Positions 26,236 to 33,802 of a DNA stretch of 64,000 nucleotides are shown here, in pieces. The translations under genes were made by a program, and so were the position numbers. The notes beneath the pieces were generated by a model. The model was not told where the DNA came from. It saw only the letters and a program-made list of their open reading frames with translations, and did no database searches. The DNA is from Candidatus Bathyarchaeota archaeon. GTDB lineage: Archaea > Thermoproteota > Bathyarchaeia > Bathyarchaeales > Bathycorpusculaceae. The stretch covers positions 62,001-126,000 of the forward strand of contig JAOZHW010000007.1 of NCBI GenBank assembly GCA_026014685.1. Reading direction: 5' to 3'. Numbering within the stretch: the first letter of the stretch is position 1; every line of letters starts with the position of its first letter.

Positions 26236-26329
26236 TCTGCGCTTACTTGAACTAAGGCGGGTTTAGTTTATAAATCTGCCCAAAAGAGCTTGCCTGCTTC
26301 TAAGGGTTGAAAAGAGGTTGAAGCCAACT

Positions 26330-27667
26330 TTAGGGCTTTTTGACGTATTTTAGGGCTTCATCAACGCTTTGGAAACCGTATTTGACGCCAGAAAACTCTT
26401 TCTTAAGCGCCAACACATCAACCTTAACCTCAGCGGGACTACGTTTGCCCTTGATTACATCCAGCATCAAGTCGCAGAGGTGTTTGATGTCGCCTTCGCG
26501 GAAACCGCGGCGAGTGATGTCTTGGAACCCAACGCGTAGACCTGAGGGGTTCTCTTTGGTGTCTTGGTCGTCGTAGGGCAGCAGGTTTTTGTTGAGGATG
26601 ATGTTTGCGTCTTCGAGGTCTTGGGCGATTTTATTGCCGCCGCCGAACGCTCGAATGTCAAGGGCTATTTGGTGGCTGCGTGTGAAGCCTTTATGTTCAG
26701 CTATGACTTTGACGCCGTTTTCGTAAAGGTACTGCCCAGCGGTTTGGGCGTTTTTGACGATTTGGGTGGCTAGTTCTTTACCGAAGAGCTTCATTTCGAG
26801 ACAGGCGATACCTAATGCGGGCAGTCTGCCGAGGTGCGTGCTGGAAGCGGTTAAGGGGAAGACGGCATGCTGGATTTTCCGCACCGCCTTCTCTTTGGCG
26901 GGTGTATCTGGGTTGCCCATGATGACGCCACCCTGTGGACCTGGAAAAGTCTTGTGAGTGGAAGAAGTGATAAAATCAGCGCCTTCGCGCAATGGGTCTT
27001 GGAATTGGCCGCCTGCAATCAAACCCAAAACGTGCGCGGCGTCGTAGGCTATGTATGCGCCTACTTCGTCGCAGACTTCTTTGAGTTCTTTTATTGGGTG
27101 TGGAAAGAGGAAGAGGCTGCCGCCGAAGGTGACGATGCCGGGTTTCGCGGCGCGGATAACGTAGGCGGATTTTTCGGCGTCTATGTTGAATTCTTTTAGG
27201 TCGTAGACGTGGTTGATGTTGTCTATTCCAAGTATGCTGCCTGCTAAACCCGTGTAGTCGTGGCTTATGTGGGCACCGCAGCTTAAGGGGGTGACGACCA
27301 TTTTGTTGTTTCTGGAAGCCATCGATAAGCCTTTGAATGTGGCTGTGTTGGCGTGGGTACCTGAGATTAAACGGACATCGGCCCATGACGCGCCAAAAAG
27401 GTTTTTGACTGCGTCGCATGCGAGGTCTTCGATTTGGGACATGTATTTTTGCCCTTGATAGTAACGTTTCTTAACGTGCCCCGCCATGTCGTTGTCGCCT
27501 TCCGCGTATCGGGTGGCGAGGTCGTGGCTCATGTCCAGCATTTGGCAGACAGCGGGTGACTTGATGCCTTCGCTTGCGATCATGTTTATGCATTCTTTGT
27601 CGCGGTACTGCTCATGCTTTTTGGATGCTTCGATTAAGTCAACGATTAATTCGGGCATATCTGTCAT
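26330..27667 (-). CDS. glyA: Serine hydroxymethyltransferase
   Basis: 445 residues. The PLP lysine is in SSTHKTFPGPQGG. YYQGQKYMSQIEDLA and GTHANTATFKGL are substrate-side motifs. Archaeal forms may use tetrahydromethanopterin in place of folate. It interconverts serine and glycine and supplies one-carbon units, in keeping with serA 1 kb downstream on the same strand. TTG or ATG near 27667 is the start; the frame before it is not protein-like. Confidence 0.93.
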   Translation of the reverse strand: MTDMPELIVDLIEASKKHEQYRDKECINMIASEGIKSPAVCQMLDMSHDLATRYAEGDNDMAGHVKKRYYQGQKYMSQIEDLACDAVKNLFGASWADVRLISGTHANTATFKGLSMASRNNKMVVTPLSCGAHISHDYTGLAGSILGIDNINHVYDLKEFNIDAEKSAYVIRAAKPGIVTFGGSLFLFPHPIKELKEVCDEVGAYIAYDAAHVLGLIAGGQFQDPLREGADFITSSTHKTFPGPQGGVIMGNPDTPAKEKAVRKIQHAVFPLTASSTHLGRLPALGIACLEMKLFGKELATQIVKNAQTAGQYLYENGVKVIAEHKGFTRSHQIALDIRAFGGGNKIAQDLEDANIILNKNLLPYDDQDTKENPSGLRVGFQDITRRGFREGDIKHLCDLMLDVIKGKRSPAEVKVDVLALKKEFSGVKYGFQSVDEALKYVKKP

Positions 27668-27863
27668 TTGGTTGATCCCACGCTGAATATCAACGCATGT
27701 GGGCTTTGTTGTATTTAGCCGTTACTGGATGCAGCGGGGTATTCAAAGGATGCAGCTTAATTTAGGAGCGGCAACGCTTTGTGAGTGTAAAAGTCTTGTC
27801 GCAGTCTTCTTCGCTGAGTTTTCATGTTCAAACCAGCAATAACAGTTCAAGAATCACCTTTTT

Positions 27864-27907
27864 TTCTTTATATAAGGGAGGGGAGGTACACTTTGAGACG
27901 TCGCGTG
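27864..27907 (+). repeat. Copy 1 of a 44-base perfect repeat (promoter-like)
   Basis: Identical over 44 bases to 35391-35434 (-) and 59966-60009 (-). Parts in order: TTCTTTATATAA (TATA-like), GGGAGGGGAGG, then TACACTTTGAGACGTCGC and GTG. The TTG inside has a GGAGGT five bases ahead. The rest of the interval 27668-27993 shows no other clear gene. Similarity to copy 3 continues for about 57 bases with a conserved small hairpin (27924-27937). Confidence 0.9.
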
Positions 27908-27993
27908 ATTCCAGCTGGTGCGGATACGGAACCGTATGCCCCCTAAACTGTGAGTTCATAGAAAAAATTGCTTCGCACTTCTCTCAATTAGTT

Positions 27994-28665
27994 GTGTTAT
28001 GTTTACGTGCAATCGCAATCACCACTCGTATCGAAAGGCTTAACAGAACCCAAAAACCAAATTCCCCTAAAGAGGCACCAACAATACAGTACGAAATCCC
28101 CACATGGAACCAAATCTACGACATACTCATAGCGCAGGCTCAGAAAATCCAGACTTCACTCTTCAACCCCGAGCTCATTGTAGCGATAGCACGTGGCGGC
28201 TTAGTTCCTGCCCGTATTTTGGCGGATTTGCTTGAAGTAACGCAGATTGCGACCTTACAGGTTGAGTTCTATGTGGATATAGCTCAAACAAAAGCGGAAC
28301 CCACAATAAAACATGCACTCACCGCGCCTGTGCAAGGTAAAAAGGTGCTTCTGGTAGATGACATCGCGGACACAGGAAAAAGCCTGCAAGTAACCGAAAA
28401 ATACCTCAAAAATCAGGGTGCCCAAGAAGTCAGGTGTGCAACAATCTACTTTAAACCTCAAAGTGTCAAAAAACCTGACTATTTCGAGAAGGAAACTGAC
28501 AGTTGGGTTATTTTTCCTTGGGACACTAAAGAAACGCTGCGTTGCATAACCAGAAAACAGTTAGGGAAACGGCAAGCTAATCAAGAAATTCAAAAAATTG
28601 TAAAAGCAGGTTTACCCAAACAGTTAGCTGACAAACTCTTAAGCGGAATGCAGGAGCCAAAATGA
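27994..28665 (+). CDS. Phosphoribosyltransferase (xanthine/hypoxanthine PRTase-like)
   Basis: About 223 residues from GTG 27994. The frame is open from 27781, but that stretch includes the repeat element and is not protein-like, so the start is uncertain. IVAIARGGLVPARILADLL is the substrate-side motif and VLLVDDIADTGKSL the PRPP-binding signature. It likely salvages purine bases as xanthine- or hypoxanthine-type PRTases do. The 3' end overlaps the Cgi121 gene by 4 bases, linking nucleotide salvage with tRNA modification in one transcript. Confidence 0.8.
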   Translation: MLCLRAIAITTRIERLNRTQKPNSPKEAPTIQYEIPTWNQIYDILIAQAQKIQTSLFNPELIVAIARGGLVPARILADLLEVTQIATLQVEFYVDIAQTKAEPTIKHALTAPVQGKKVLLVDDIADTGKSLQVTEKYLKNQGAQEVRCATIYFKPQSVKKPDYFEKETDSWVIFPWDTKETLRCITRKQLGKRQANQEIQKIVKAGLPKQLADKLLSGMQEPK

Positions 28666-29225
28666 TGCTGCAGCAAATCGAAGAATTCGGTAAATACGTC
28701 GAAATCACAGGTTACCGAAACATATCTTTCAGTAAAGTTGATGAGTTCTTAAAAGCTAACCGCAAACAAAACAACCTGCACGTAGAAGTCCAGTTTTTTG
28801 AAGCTGACCTGATCGCAACACAGGAACACCTCTACTTTGCAGTCCTCAACGCTTTGCAAGCCTTTCACAGCAAAACCAACAAATCCAAAAGCGTTGCCAT
28901 GGAAACCATGCTGTATGCGGCAGCGCAGCGGCAAATCCAGAAAGCCATCGACAAAATCGGCGTTAAACCTGAAACTAAAGCAATGGCGGTAGTGGTTGTA
29001 GGCAGCAGCCCCAAATGTGTGGAAGCGATGATAAAAGAGTTAACCTCGTGTGTTGGCAGTGAACCTGACGATTCAGTTCTCAAACTAACCAAACCTAAGC
29101 AACAAAAAATCAAGGAAACATTCCAAATATCCGCTGAGCAACTAAAAACCCAACCAGTCACCACAGAAGAGGCGCTGGTTAACTTGGTAATCGAAGACGT
29201 AGCCCTTCTTTCAACGCAACTTTAG
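28662..29225 (+). CDS. cgi121: KEOPS complex subunit Cgi121
   Basis: 187 residues. The central EHLYFAVLNALQAFHSKTNKSKSVAMETMLYAAAQRQI (given in parts: EHLYFAVLNALQAF, then SKSVAMETMLYAAAQRQI) is the conserved core of Cgi121. In KEOPS this subunit binds the tRNA 3' CCA end and recruits it for t6A synthesis at position 37. No other KEOPS gene is in the window. Its stop overlaps the convergent THUMP gene. Confidence 0.9.
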   Translation: MMLQQIEEFGKYVEITGYRNISFSKVDEFLKANRKQNNLHVEVQFFEADLIATQEHLYFAVLNALQAFHSKTNKSKSVAMETMLYAAAQRQIQKAIDKIGVKPETKAMAVVVVGSSPKCVEAMIKELTSCVGSEPDDSVLKLTKPKQQKIKETFQISAEQLKTQPVTTEEALVNLVIEDVALLSTQL

Positions 29226-29758
29226 AGGATTTTCTCTTTCACAACACCCAAAACATCGTTTGGATGAATCAGCGAAACCCCAGTCAAAGCCCCCAACACC
29301 TCAACCTGAATTACCCAATCAGGGTTTTTGAGATCAACACGAGCTTTTATGTCGCCCACTGCTGCTTCGATGAGGTCTTTTGTGTGCAGTTCAGTGAAAC
29401 GTTTCTCGACGGTAACACGGAAACTCTGTGTTTCGCCAATTTTTGTCGCCAACTCCGCGGTTGCCTTCTTGATTTCCTCCAAATCCGTGGGTACAACCCG
29501 TTGAATAGGCACGATACGCAGGGCATAACGGAACATATAGGGTCGCTCTGTGAGGATGCTGTGGAATTTCTCTATGACTGCGATGGGGTCAAGTGCAGTT
29601 TTGGCGACTATTAAGCCGCGGATTTTGGTTTTGCTTGCTTTAGCTTCGGCGTCGCCTAATTCGTCTTTTAGGAGGTAAACGATTTCGTGGGTCATGGCTT
29701 TCTCGTTGCCGCGTGCAGTGGTGGCTAAGAGGTTAAAGTCGCTAATCATAAAGTTCAT
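29222..29758 (-). CDS. THUMP-domain RNA-binding protein (Tan1-like)
   Basis: 178 residues from ATG 29758; ATG 29749 and GTG 29800 are alternatives, none with a strong ribosome site. The N-terminus DFNLLATTARGNE and the segment SFRVTVEKRFTELHTKDLIEAA are THUMP features. Stand-alone THUMP proteins of this type act with an acetyltransferase in making ac4C in tRNA. That role is by family; the acetyltransferase is not in the window. Confidence 0.8.
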   Translation of the reverse strand: MNFMISDFNLLATTARGNEKAMTHEIVYLLKDELGDAEAKASKTKIRGLIVAKTALDPIAVIEKFHSILTERPYMFRYALRIVPIQRVVPTDLEEIKKATAELATKIGETQSFRVTVEKRFTELHTKDLIEAAVGDIKARVDLKNPDWVIQVEVLGALTGVSLIHPNDVLGVVKEKIL

Positions 29759-29933
29759 CTGCACAAGAAAGGGGAAGCTGGTTATTTTTGCTTTATGCAC
29801 AAATTGTCAAAGGAGGCTTGAAAGGAAAGTATGAATTTGTAATACCATAAATCTTATATCCCTGCTTCGCGCTGAGCAATGGAGAGATGACCTTAAATGG
29901 GGTATCGCTTTATTCAACCGCTTCCCTAAAACC

Positions 29934-31424
29934 GTGAAATTTTTAGACACCACCCTGCGGGATGGTGAACAAACACCCGGAGTCAGTCTGATTCCTGAAA
30001 ACAAACTAAGGATAGCCCAGAGGCTAGACGAACTCGGTGTGGACGTTATCGAAGCTGGGTTCGCCGCAGTCAGCGAGGGCGAAATGGAGGCAGTGTCGCT
30101 TATTGCCAAGCAGGGCTTGCGAGCTGAAGTTAGTAGCGCAGGCAGAGGCACCAAAGGCGACATCGATGCCGTCATCAAAAGCGGCGCCTCCACGATGAGC
30201 ATGATCATACCCACCTCAGACTTACACATTGAGTGTAAACTCCGCAAAACCCGCGAGCAAGTGCTCAAAATAACTGAGGACTGTGTGCGGTACGCTAAAG
30301 CCCACGGATTGATCGTGGAGTTGTTGGCGGAAGATGCGACACGCTCAGACTTTGCATACTTAACCAAAGTGTTCCAAACCGCGGTAGATGCAGGTGTGGA
30401 TCGCGTTACGCCCTGCGACACAGTCGGTTACTTAACCCCTGAACGTACCGTGGAGTTCTTCGCTAAACTAAAAGAAACAATCAAGGTGCCGATTGGAGTA
30501 CACTGCCACAACGACTTTGGCATGGCAGTAGCCAACTCGGTTGCAGCGCTCGGAGTCGGGGTTGAACAGTGCCACGCCACAATCAACGGCTTAGGCGAAC
30601 GTGCAGGTAACGCGGCGCTTGAGGAAATCGTGGTCGCCCTGCGCACGTTCTACAAACTGGACCTCAACATCAAAACTGAGTTGCTCTACAGCACCAGCCA
30701 ACTGGTCAGCCGTTTAACAGGCGTTCATGTGCAGCCCAACAAAGCAGTAGTTGGAGAAAACGCCTTCACACACGAATCAGGCATACACACCCAAGGCGTC
30801 CTAGCAAACCCCCTCACGTACGAACCCATCGCACCTGAACTCGTCGGTTGCAAACGGCGCATTGCACCGGGCAAACACAGCGGCTCAAACGCTATTCGAA
30901 ACGACCTTGCTAACATGGGTCTTAAACCCAGCGAAGAGCAGTTCAAAGAGATCATGCTGCGCATCAAGGAACTCGGCGACAAAGGCAAAGCAGTCATGGA
31001 TGCAGATGTCTTAGCCATAGCTGAAACCGTTATGGGGTTGAGTGGTGAAAAGCCGATTTGGCTTGAGGAACTCACGTTCGTCGGAGGCAACAAAGTTACT
31101 GCGACGGCGTCGGTTCGGCTTAAAGTGCAGGGCAAAGAGGTTTGGGGTAGCGCTATCGGAGTGGGTCCCGTCGATGCAGCCATTAACGCTGTTAAGGCAG
31201 CTATCGCTGAAACTGAGCCTATCACGCTGGAGCAGTACAACGTTAAGGCGATTACTGGTGGCACAGACGCCATGGTTGAAGTTGTCGTTCATCTTCGTAA
31301 GGGAAACCGTACTGTGACGGCGATGGGTGTCAGAGAAGACATCGTCAAGGCCAGCATGGATGCGGTTATTTCAGGTATGAACGTGCTTAAGACGGATTAC
31401 AACGGCAAAGCACAGAAACCATGA
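29934..31424 (+). CDS. 2-isopropylmalate / citramalate synthase family protein
   Basis: 496 residues. DTTLRDGEQTPG at the start and HCHNDFGMAVANS contain the divalent-metal ligands of the DRE-TIM barrel. GERAGNAALEE follows. After ~380 residues a LeuA-type regulatory dimer domain begins (VKAITGGTDAMVEVVV). LeuA, CimA and AksA cannot be separated by eye. The full-length regulatory domain favours leucine or isoleucine synthesis over AksA. GTG 29934 is the first start in frame. Confidence 0.85.
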   Translation: MKFLDTTLRDGEQTPGVSLIPENKLRIAQRLDELGVDVIEAGFAAVSEGEMEAVSLIAKQGLRAEVSSAGRGTKGDIDAVIKSGASTMSMIIPTSDLHIECKLRKTREQVLKITEDCVRYAKAHGLIVELLAEDATRSDFAYLTKVFQTAVDAGVDRVTPCDTVGYLTPERTVEFFAKLKETIKVPIGVHCHNDFGMAVANSVAALGVGVEQCHATINGLGERAGNAALEEIVVALRTFYKLDLNIKTELLYSTSQLVSRLTGVHVQPNKAVVGENAFTHESGIHTQGVLANPLTYEPIAPELVGCKRRIAPGKHSGSNAIRNDLANMGLKPSEEQFKEIMLRIKELGDKGKAVMDADVLAIAETVMGLSGEKPIWLEELTFVGGNKVTATASVRLKVQGKEVWGSAIGVGPVDAAINAVKAAIAETEPITLEQYNVKAITGGTDAMVEVVVHLRKGNRTVTAMGVREDIVKASMDAVISGMNVLKTDYNGKAQKP

Positions 31425-31530
31425 CCCTGTCTCCTTTTTTGTTCAGCGTTTTGTGTCTGTGTTTTGCGGCAAACGATAAATAACTGTGACGCCGAATAGC
31501 ACCTGTTTGTCTGCCAAACAGGACTCGTAC

Positions 31531-31782
31531 ATGAAGCAAACAACAAAACCCCGCGACATCAACCCAAAAACCCTACTCGGCAACCTACTCCTAACCGCCT
31601 TCATCTTCGGAACCATCGGCATAGCCCTAAAATTCACCACATACTTCAACCACTGGATATACTTCTCCGCCTTCCCAAACGCCCTCGACAGCACCTTCCT
31701 AATCCTAAGCGTAACCTACTACGCAGCATACATCATCCACAAAAACAAACAAAACCAAACCAAAACAAAAAAACCAAAATAG
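31531..31782 (+). CDS. Small two-helix membrane protein
   Basis: 83 residues from ATG 31531; the frame opens earlier but the ATG follows AGGAC. Two hydrophobic segments (LLGNLLLTAFIFGTIGIALKF and DSTFLILSVTYYAAYIIH) and a Lys/Gln/Thr-rich tail. Function unknown. Confidence 0.6.
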   Translation: MKQTTKPRDINPKTLLGNLLLTAFIFGTIGIALKFTTYFNHWIYFSAFPNALDSTFLILSVTYYAAYIIHKNKQNQTKTKKPK

Positions 31783-31901
31783 ACCACACCAAAATTTTGA
31801 CAGAAACACTCCCTTTTCACCCAAACCCCCAAGTCACCTTAAAAGTTTAAATCAAAGAAATCAGACTAAACAATCCGACACCACCATTTTGAGCGGTGTT
31901 T

Positions 31902-32010
31902 GCCGGGGTAGCCTAGCCTGGCTAGGGCGCCAGACTCATAATCTGGAGAACAAAGGTGGCCAAACGCCCATGTCCAGAAGTCGCGGGCTCGAATCCCGCC
32001 CCCGGCACCA
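31902..32010 (+). tRNA. tRNA-Met (CAT), with non-canonical intron in the variable region
   Basis: Acceptor GCCGGGG/CCCCGGC, discriminator A and encoded CCA. Anticodon stem CCAGA/TCTGG encloses CTCATAA, anticodon CAT. T arm GCGGG-CTCGAAT-CCCGC. Between the anticodon stem and the T stem lie 36 bases instead of about 5, so an intron of roughly 31 bases (about 31946-31976) interrupts the variable region. The acceptor fits an elongator tRNA-Met; a lysidine/agmatidine-type tRNA-Ile is less likely. Confidence 0.92.
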
Positions 32011-32021
32011 TCCAACTGTTT

Positions 32022-32486
32022 TTAGAGGGGGTGTTTTAGGTTTTGGGCGAATGTTTCTGCTTTTTGGAGGTCTTCTTGGTTGGGTCTGCCTTTGTTCATA
32101 CCGCCTATGTGTTTGAGGAAGCTGTTGGTGTTGAAGCCGTGGCAGTTGAATTCATCGACGATGGTGTAGCCTTTGGTTTGGAGTTTTTCTCGCAGGGAGG
32201 TGTGGATTTTGGTTTTGTATTTTGTGTTTGAGACTCCGCTGGTTGAGAAAATGAAGGCTTTCTTGCCGTTGACGTTGGGGAGTTGGTCGGCGAAGTCAAG
32301 TAGCGGCTTGTAGTGTTTTCCGCTATCGATTCCAGCGCCAAACCCAACTAAATCATACCCCTCAAGCCCAGACGGGTTAGCATGCTGAGGCGTAACTATT
32401 TCTGCATCCAGAATCCTTGCGAAGACATCCGCAACTTTCTGAGTGTTTAGGTGATGATATGAATATACAACTAGCAATGTTTTCAT
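32022..32486 (-). CDS. Flavodoxin-family protein
   Basis: 154 residues. VVYSYHHLNTQKVADVFA is the FMN-phosphate loop region, YDLVGFGAGIDSGKHYKPLLDF the next strand-loop, and FIFSTSGVS the third. It is probably an FMN electron carrier or flavodoxin-like oxidoreductase. The stop is 12 bases from the end of the tRNA gene on the other strand. Confidence 0.82.
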   Translation of the reverse strand: MKTLLVVYSYHHLNTQKVADVFARILDAEIVTPQHANPSGLEGYDLVGFGAGIDSGKHYKPLLDFADQLPNVNGKKAFIFSTSGVSNTKYKTKIHTSLREKLQTKGYTIVDEFNCHGFNTNSFLKHIGGMNKGRPNQEDLQKAETFAQNLKHPL

Positions 32487-32606
32487 GTTTAGTTAACCTT
32501 TTTTTGGGGGGGTGCTGTTCGTTTAGTTGTTTGAAGGGTGTAATTAACTTTTTAGCATAAGCAAGTTTTATATCGATACGCATACCGTTATACGGTGTGG
32601 TTAACG

Positions 32607-32819
32607 ATGGAAACGGTGACTGTTTCAAAAAAATACCAAATCGTAATCCCAGAAAAACTCCGCAAAAAAGCAGGCATCAAACCAGGCGACAAAATGGTCG
32701 CCATAACAAAACACGGCATCATCCAATACATCCCCGTACGTCCTATAAAAGAAACCGAAGGATTCATCCCTGGACTTGACACCGAAAACCTCCGCGACGA
32801 GTCTGACCGCATTGATTAG
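32607..32819 (+). CDS. AbrB/SpoVT-family antitoxin (VapB-like)
   Basis: 70 residues from ATG 32607 with GGTG upstream. METVTVSKKYQIVIPEKLRK is the swapped-hairpin AbrB DNA-binding motif, followed by GIKPGDKMVAI. An acidic C-terminus probably wraps the toxin. It should neutralise the downstream PIN toxin and autoregulate the operon. Confidence 0.88.
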   Translation: METVTVSKKYQIVIPEKLRKKAGIKPGDKMVAITKHGIIQYIPVRPIKETEGFIPGLDTENLRDESDRID

Positions 32820-33183
32820 CATAGACATCTCCGGCTGGATTGAACGGTTCACAAAGGGACCCAAAGCAGCAAAATACAAAACCGTAATCGAATCCACCAA
32901 ACCCAAAGACATCGTCACCTCGGTTGTGGTGCTCTATGAAGTTTACAAGAAAATCAAAAAGCTCAAAGGCGAAGAAGAAGCCCTCTTGGCAGTCGCAGCA
33001 CTAAGCCAAACCACAGTGGTTCCCATCGACCAGACAATATCTCTTGAAGCCGCAGATTACAGCCTTGAGTATAGCTTGCATTTCTCAGACGCCCTTGTTT
33101 ACGCCACAGCCAGACACTACAAAGCCCAACTCTATACAAGCGACGACGATTTAAGACCACTAAAAATGGTATGCTTCATCTAA
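32812..33183 (+). CDS. vapC: PIN-domain toxin (VapC-like)
   Basis: 123 residues from TTG 32812, which overlaps the antitoxin by 8 bases; a longer frame from 32776 is less likely. PIN acidic residues are visible: Asp in SIDISGW, Glu in VLYEVYKK, Asp in HFSDALVYA and SDDD near the end. Such proteins cut specific RNAs when freed from the antitoxin. Confidence 0.88.
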   Translation: MISIDISGWIERFTKGPKAAKYKTVIESTKPKDIVTSVVVLYEVYKKIKKLKGEEEALLAVAALSQTTVVPIDQTISLEAADYSLEYSLHFSDALVYATARHYKAQLYTSDDDLRPLKMVCFI

Positions 33184-33335
33184 CTACAATTCCAGAACAA
33201 AAACTGTGGACAAGGTTTAGGTGCCCTCATAAAAATTGTTTTTCTATCTCAGTGACGGCTTAAGTACTGCATAAGCATAAAAGAAACAAACCATGACATA
33301 ACAATCAAAAACAGCTCTCACTTAAGGTGAACAAG

Positions 33336-33776
33336 ATGAATTGCCCCCGATGTGGAAACAATGTTCCCGACGGCGCAAACTACTGCAGCAAATGCGGCGC
33401 CCAACTAACCCCAACCACACCCTTCCTAATCGTAACAACCCCCACAATAGCAGGGTATAGGATCAAAAAAGTACTGGGCTTAGTCACCGGCTTAACACCC
33501 CGCACCAGAGGTATATTCGGCAAATTCATCGCTGGTTTTGAGTCGATGGCTGGCGGCGAAGTAACCGCTTTTACCTCTGAGATGGAGAAGGCACGTTGGG
33601 AAGCCATTGAACGGGCAAAAGCACGGGCTATGGCTCTTGGCGCTAACGCAATAATAGGCATCGACGTGGAGACATCTGATTTGGGCTTGCAGAATGGGGT
33701 TGTGTTGTTTTCGGCCACGGGAACTGCCGTTGTGATTGAGCCTGACGTTGAAGAGGGCAAAGTTGTGCCGCTCTAA
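33336..33776 (+). CDS. YbjQ/UPF0145-family protein with N-terminal zinc ribbon
   Basis: 146 residues from ATG 33336, with AAGGTGA six bases upstream. NCPRCGNN and YCSKCGAQ form a zinc ribbon (residues 2-26). The remainder (ERAKARAMALGANAIIGIDVET) is a pentamer-forming YbjQ domain, sometimes called heavy-metal binding. Exact function unknown. Confidence 0.88.
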   Translation: MNCPRCGNNVPDGANYCSKCGAQLTPTTPFLIVTTPTIAGYRIKKVLGLVTGLTPRTRGIFGKFIAGFESMAGGEVTAFTSEMEKARWEAIERAKARAMALGANAIIGIDVETSDLGLQNGVVLFSATGTAVVIEPDVEEGKVVPL

Positions 33777-33802
33777 ACCTTGTTGCTGGAGTGCAGCTGA
33801 CT

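Noticed and set aside
27781-27993. N-terminal 71 codons of the phosphoribosyltransferase frame
   Set aside because: The segment contains the repeat element and shows no domain features; transcription would probably start inside it.
31444-31694. Reverse 83-codon frame near 31443-31694
   Set aside because: Antisense to the two-helix membrane protein, which is the better candidate.
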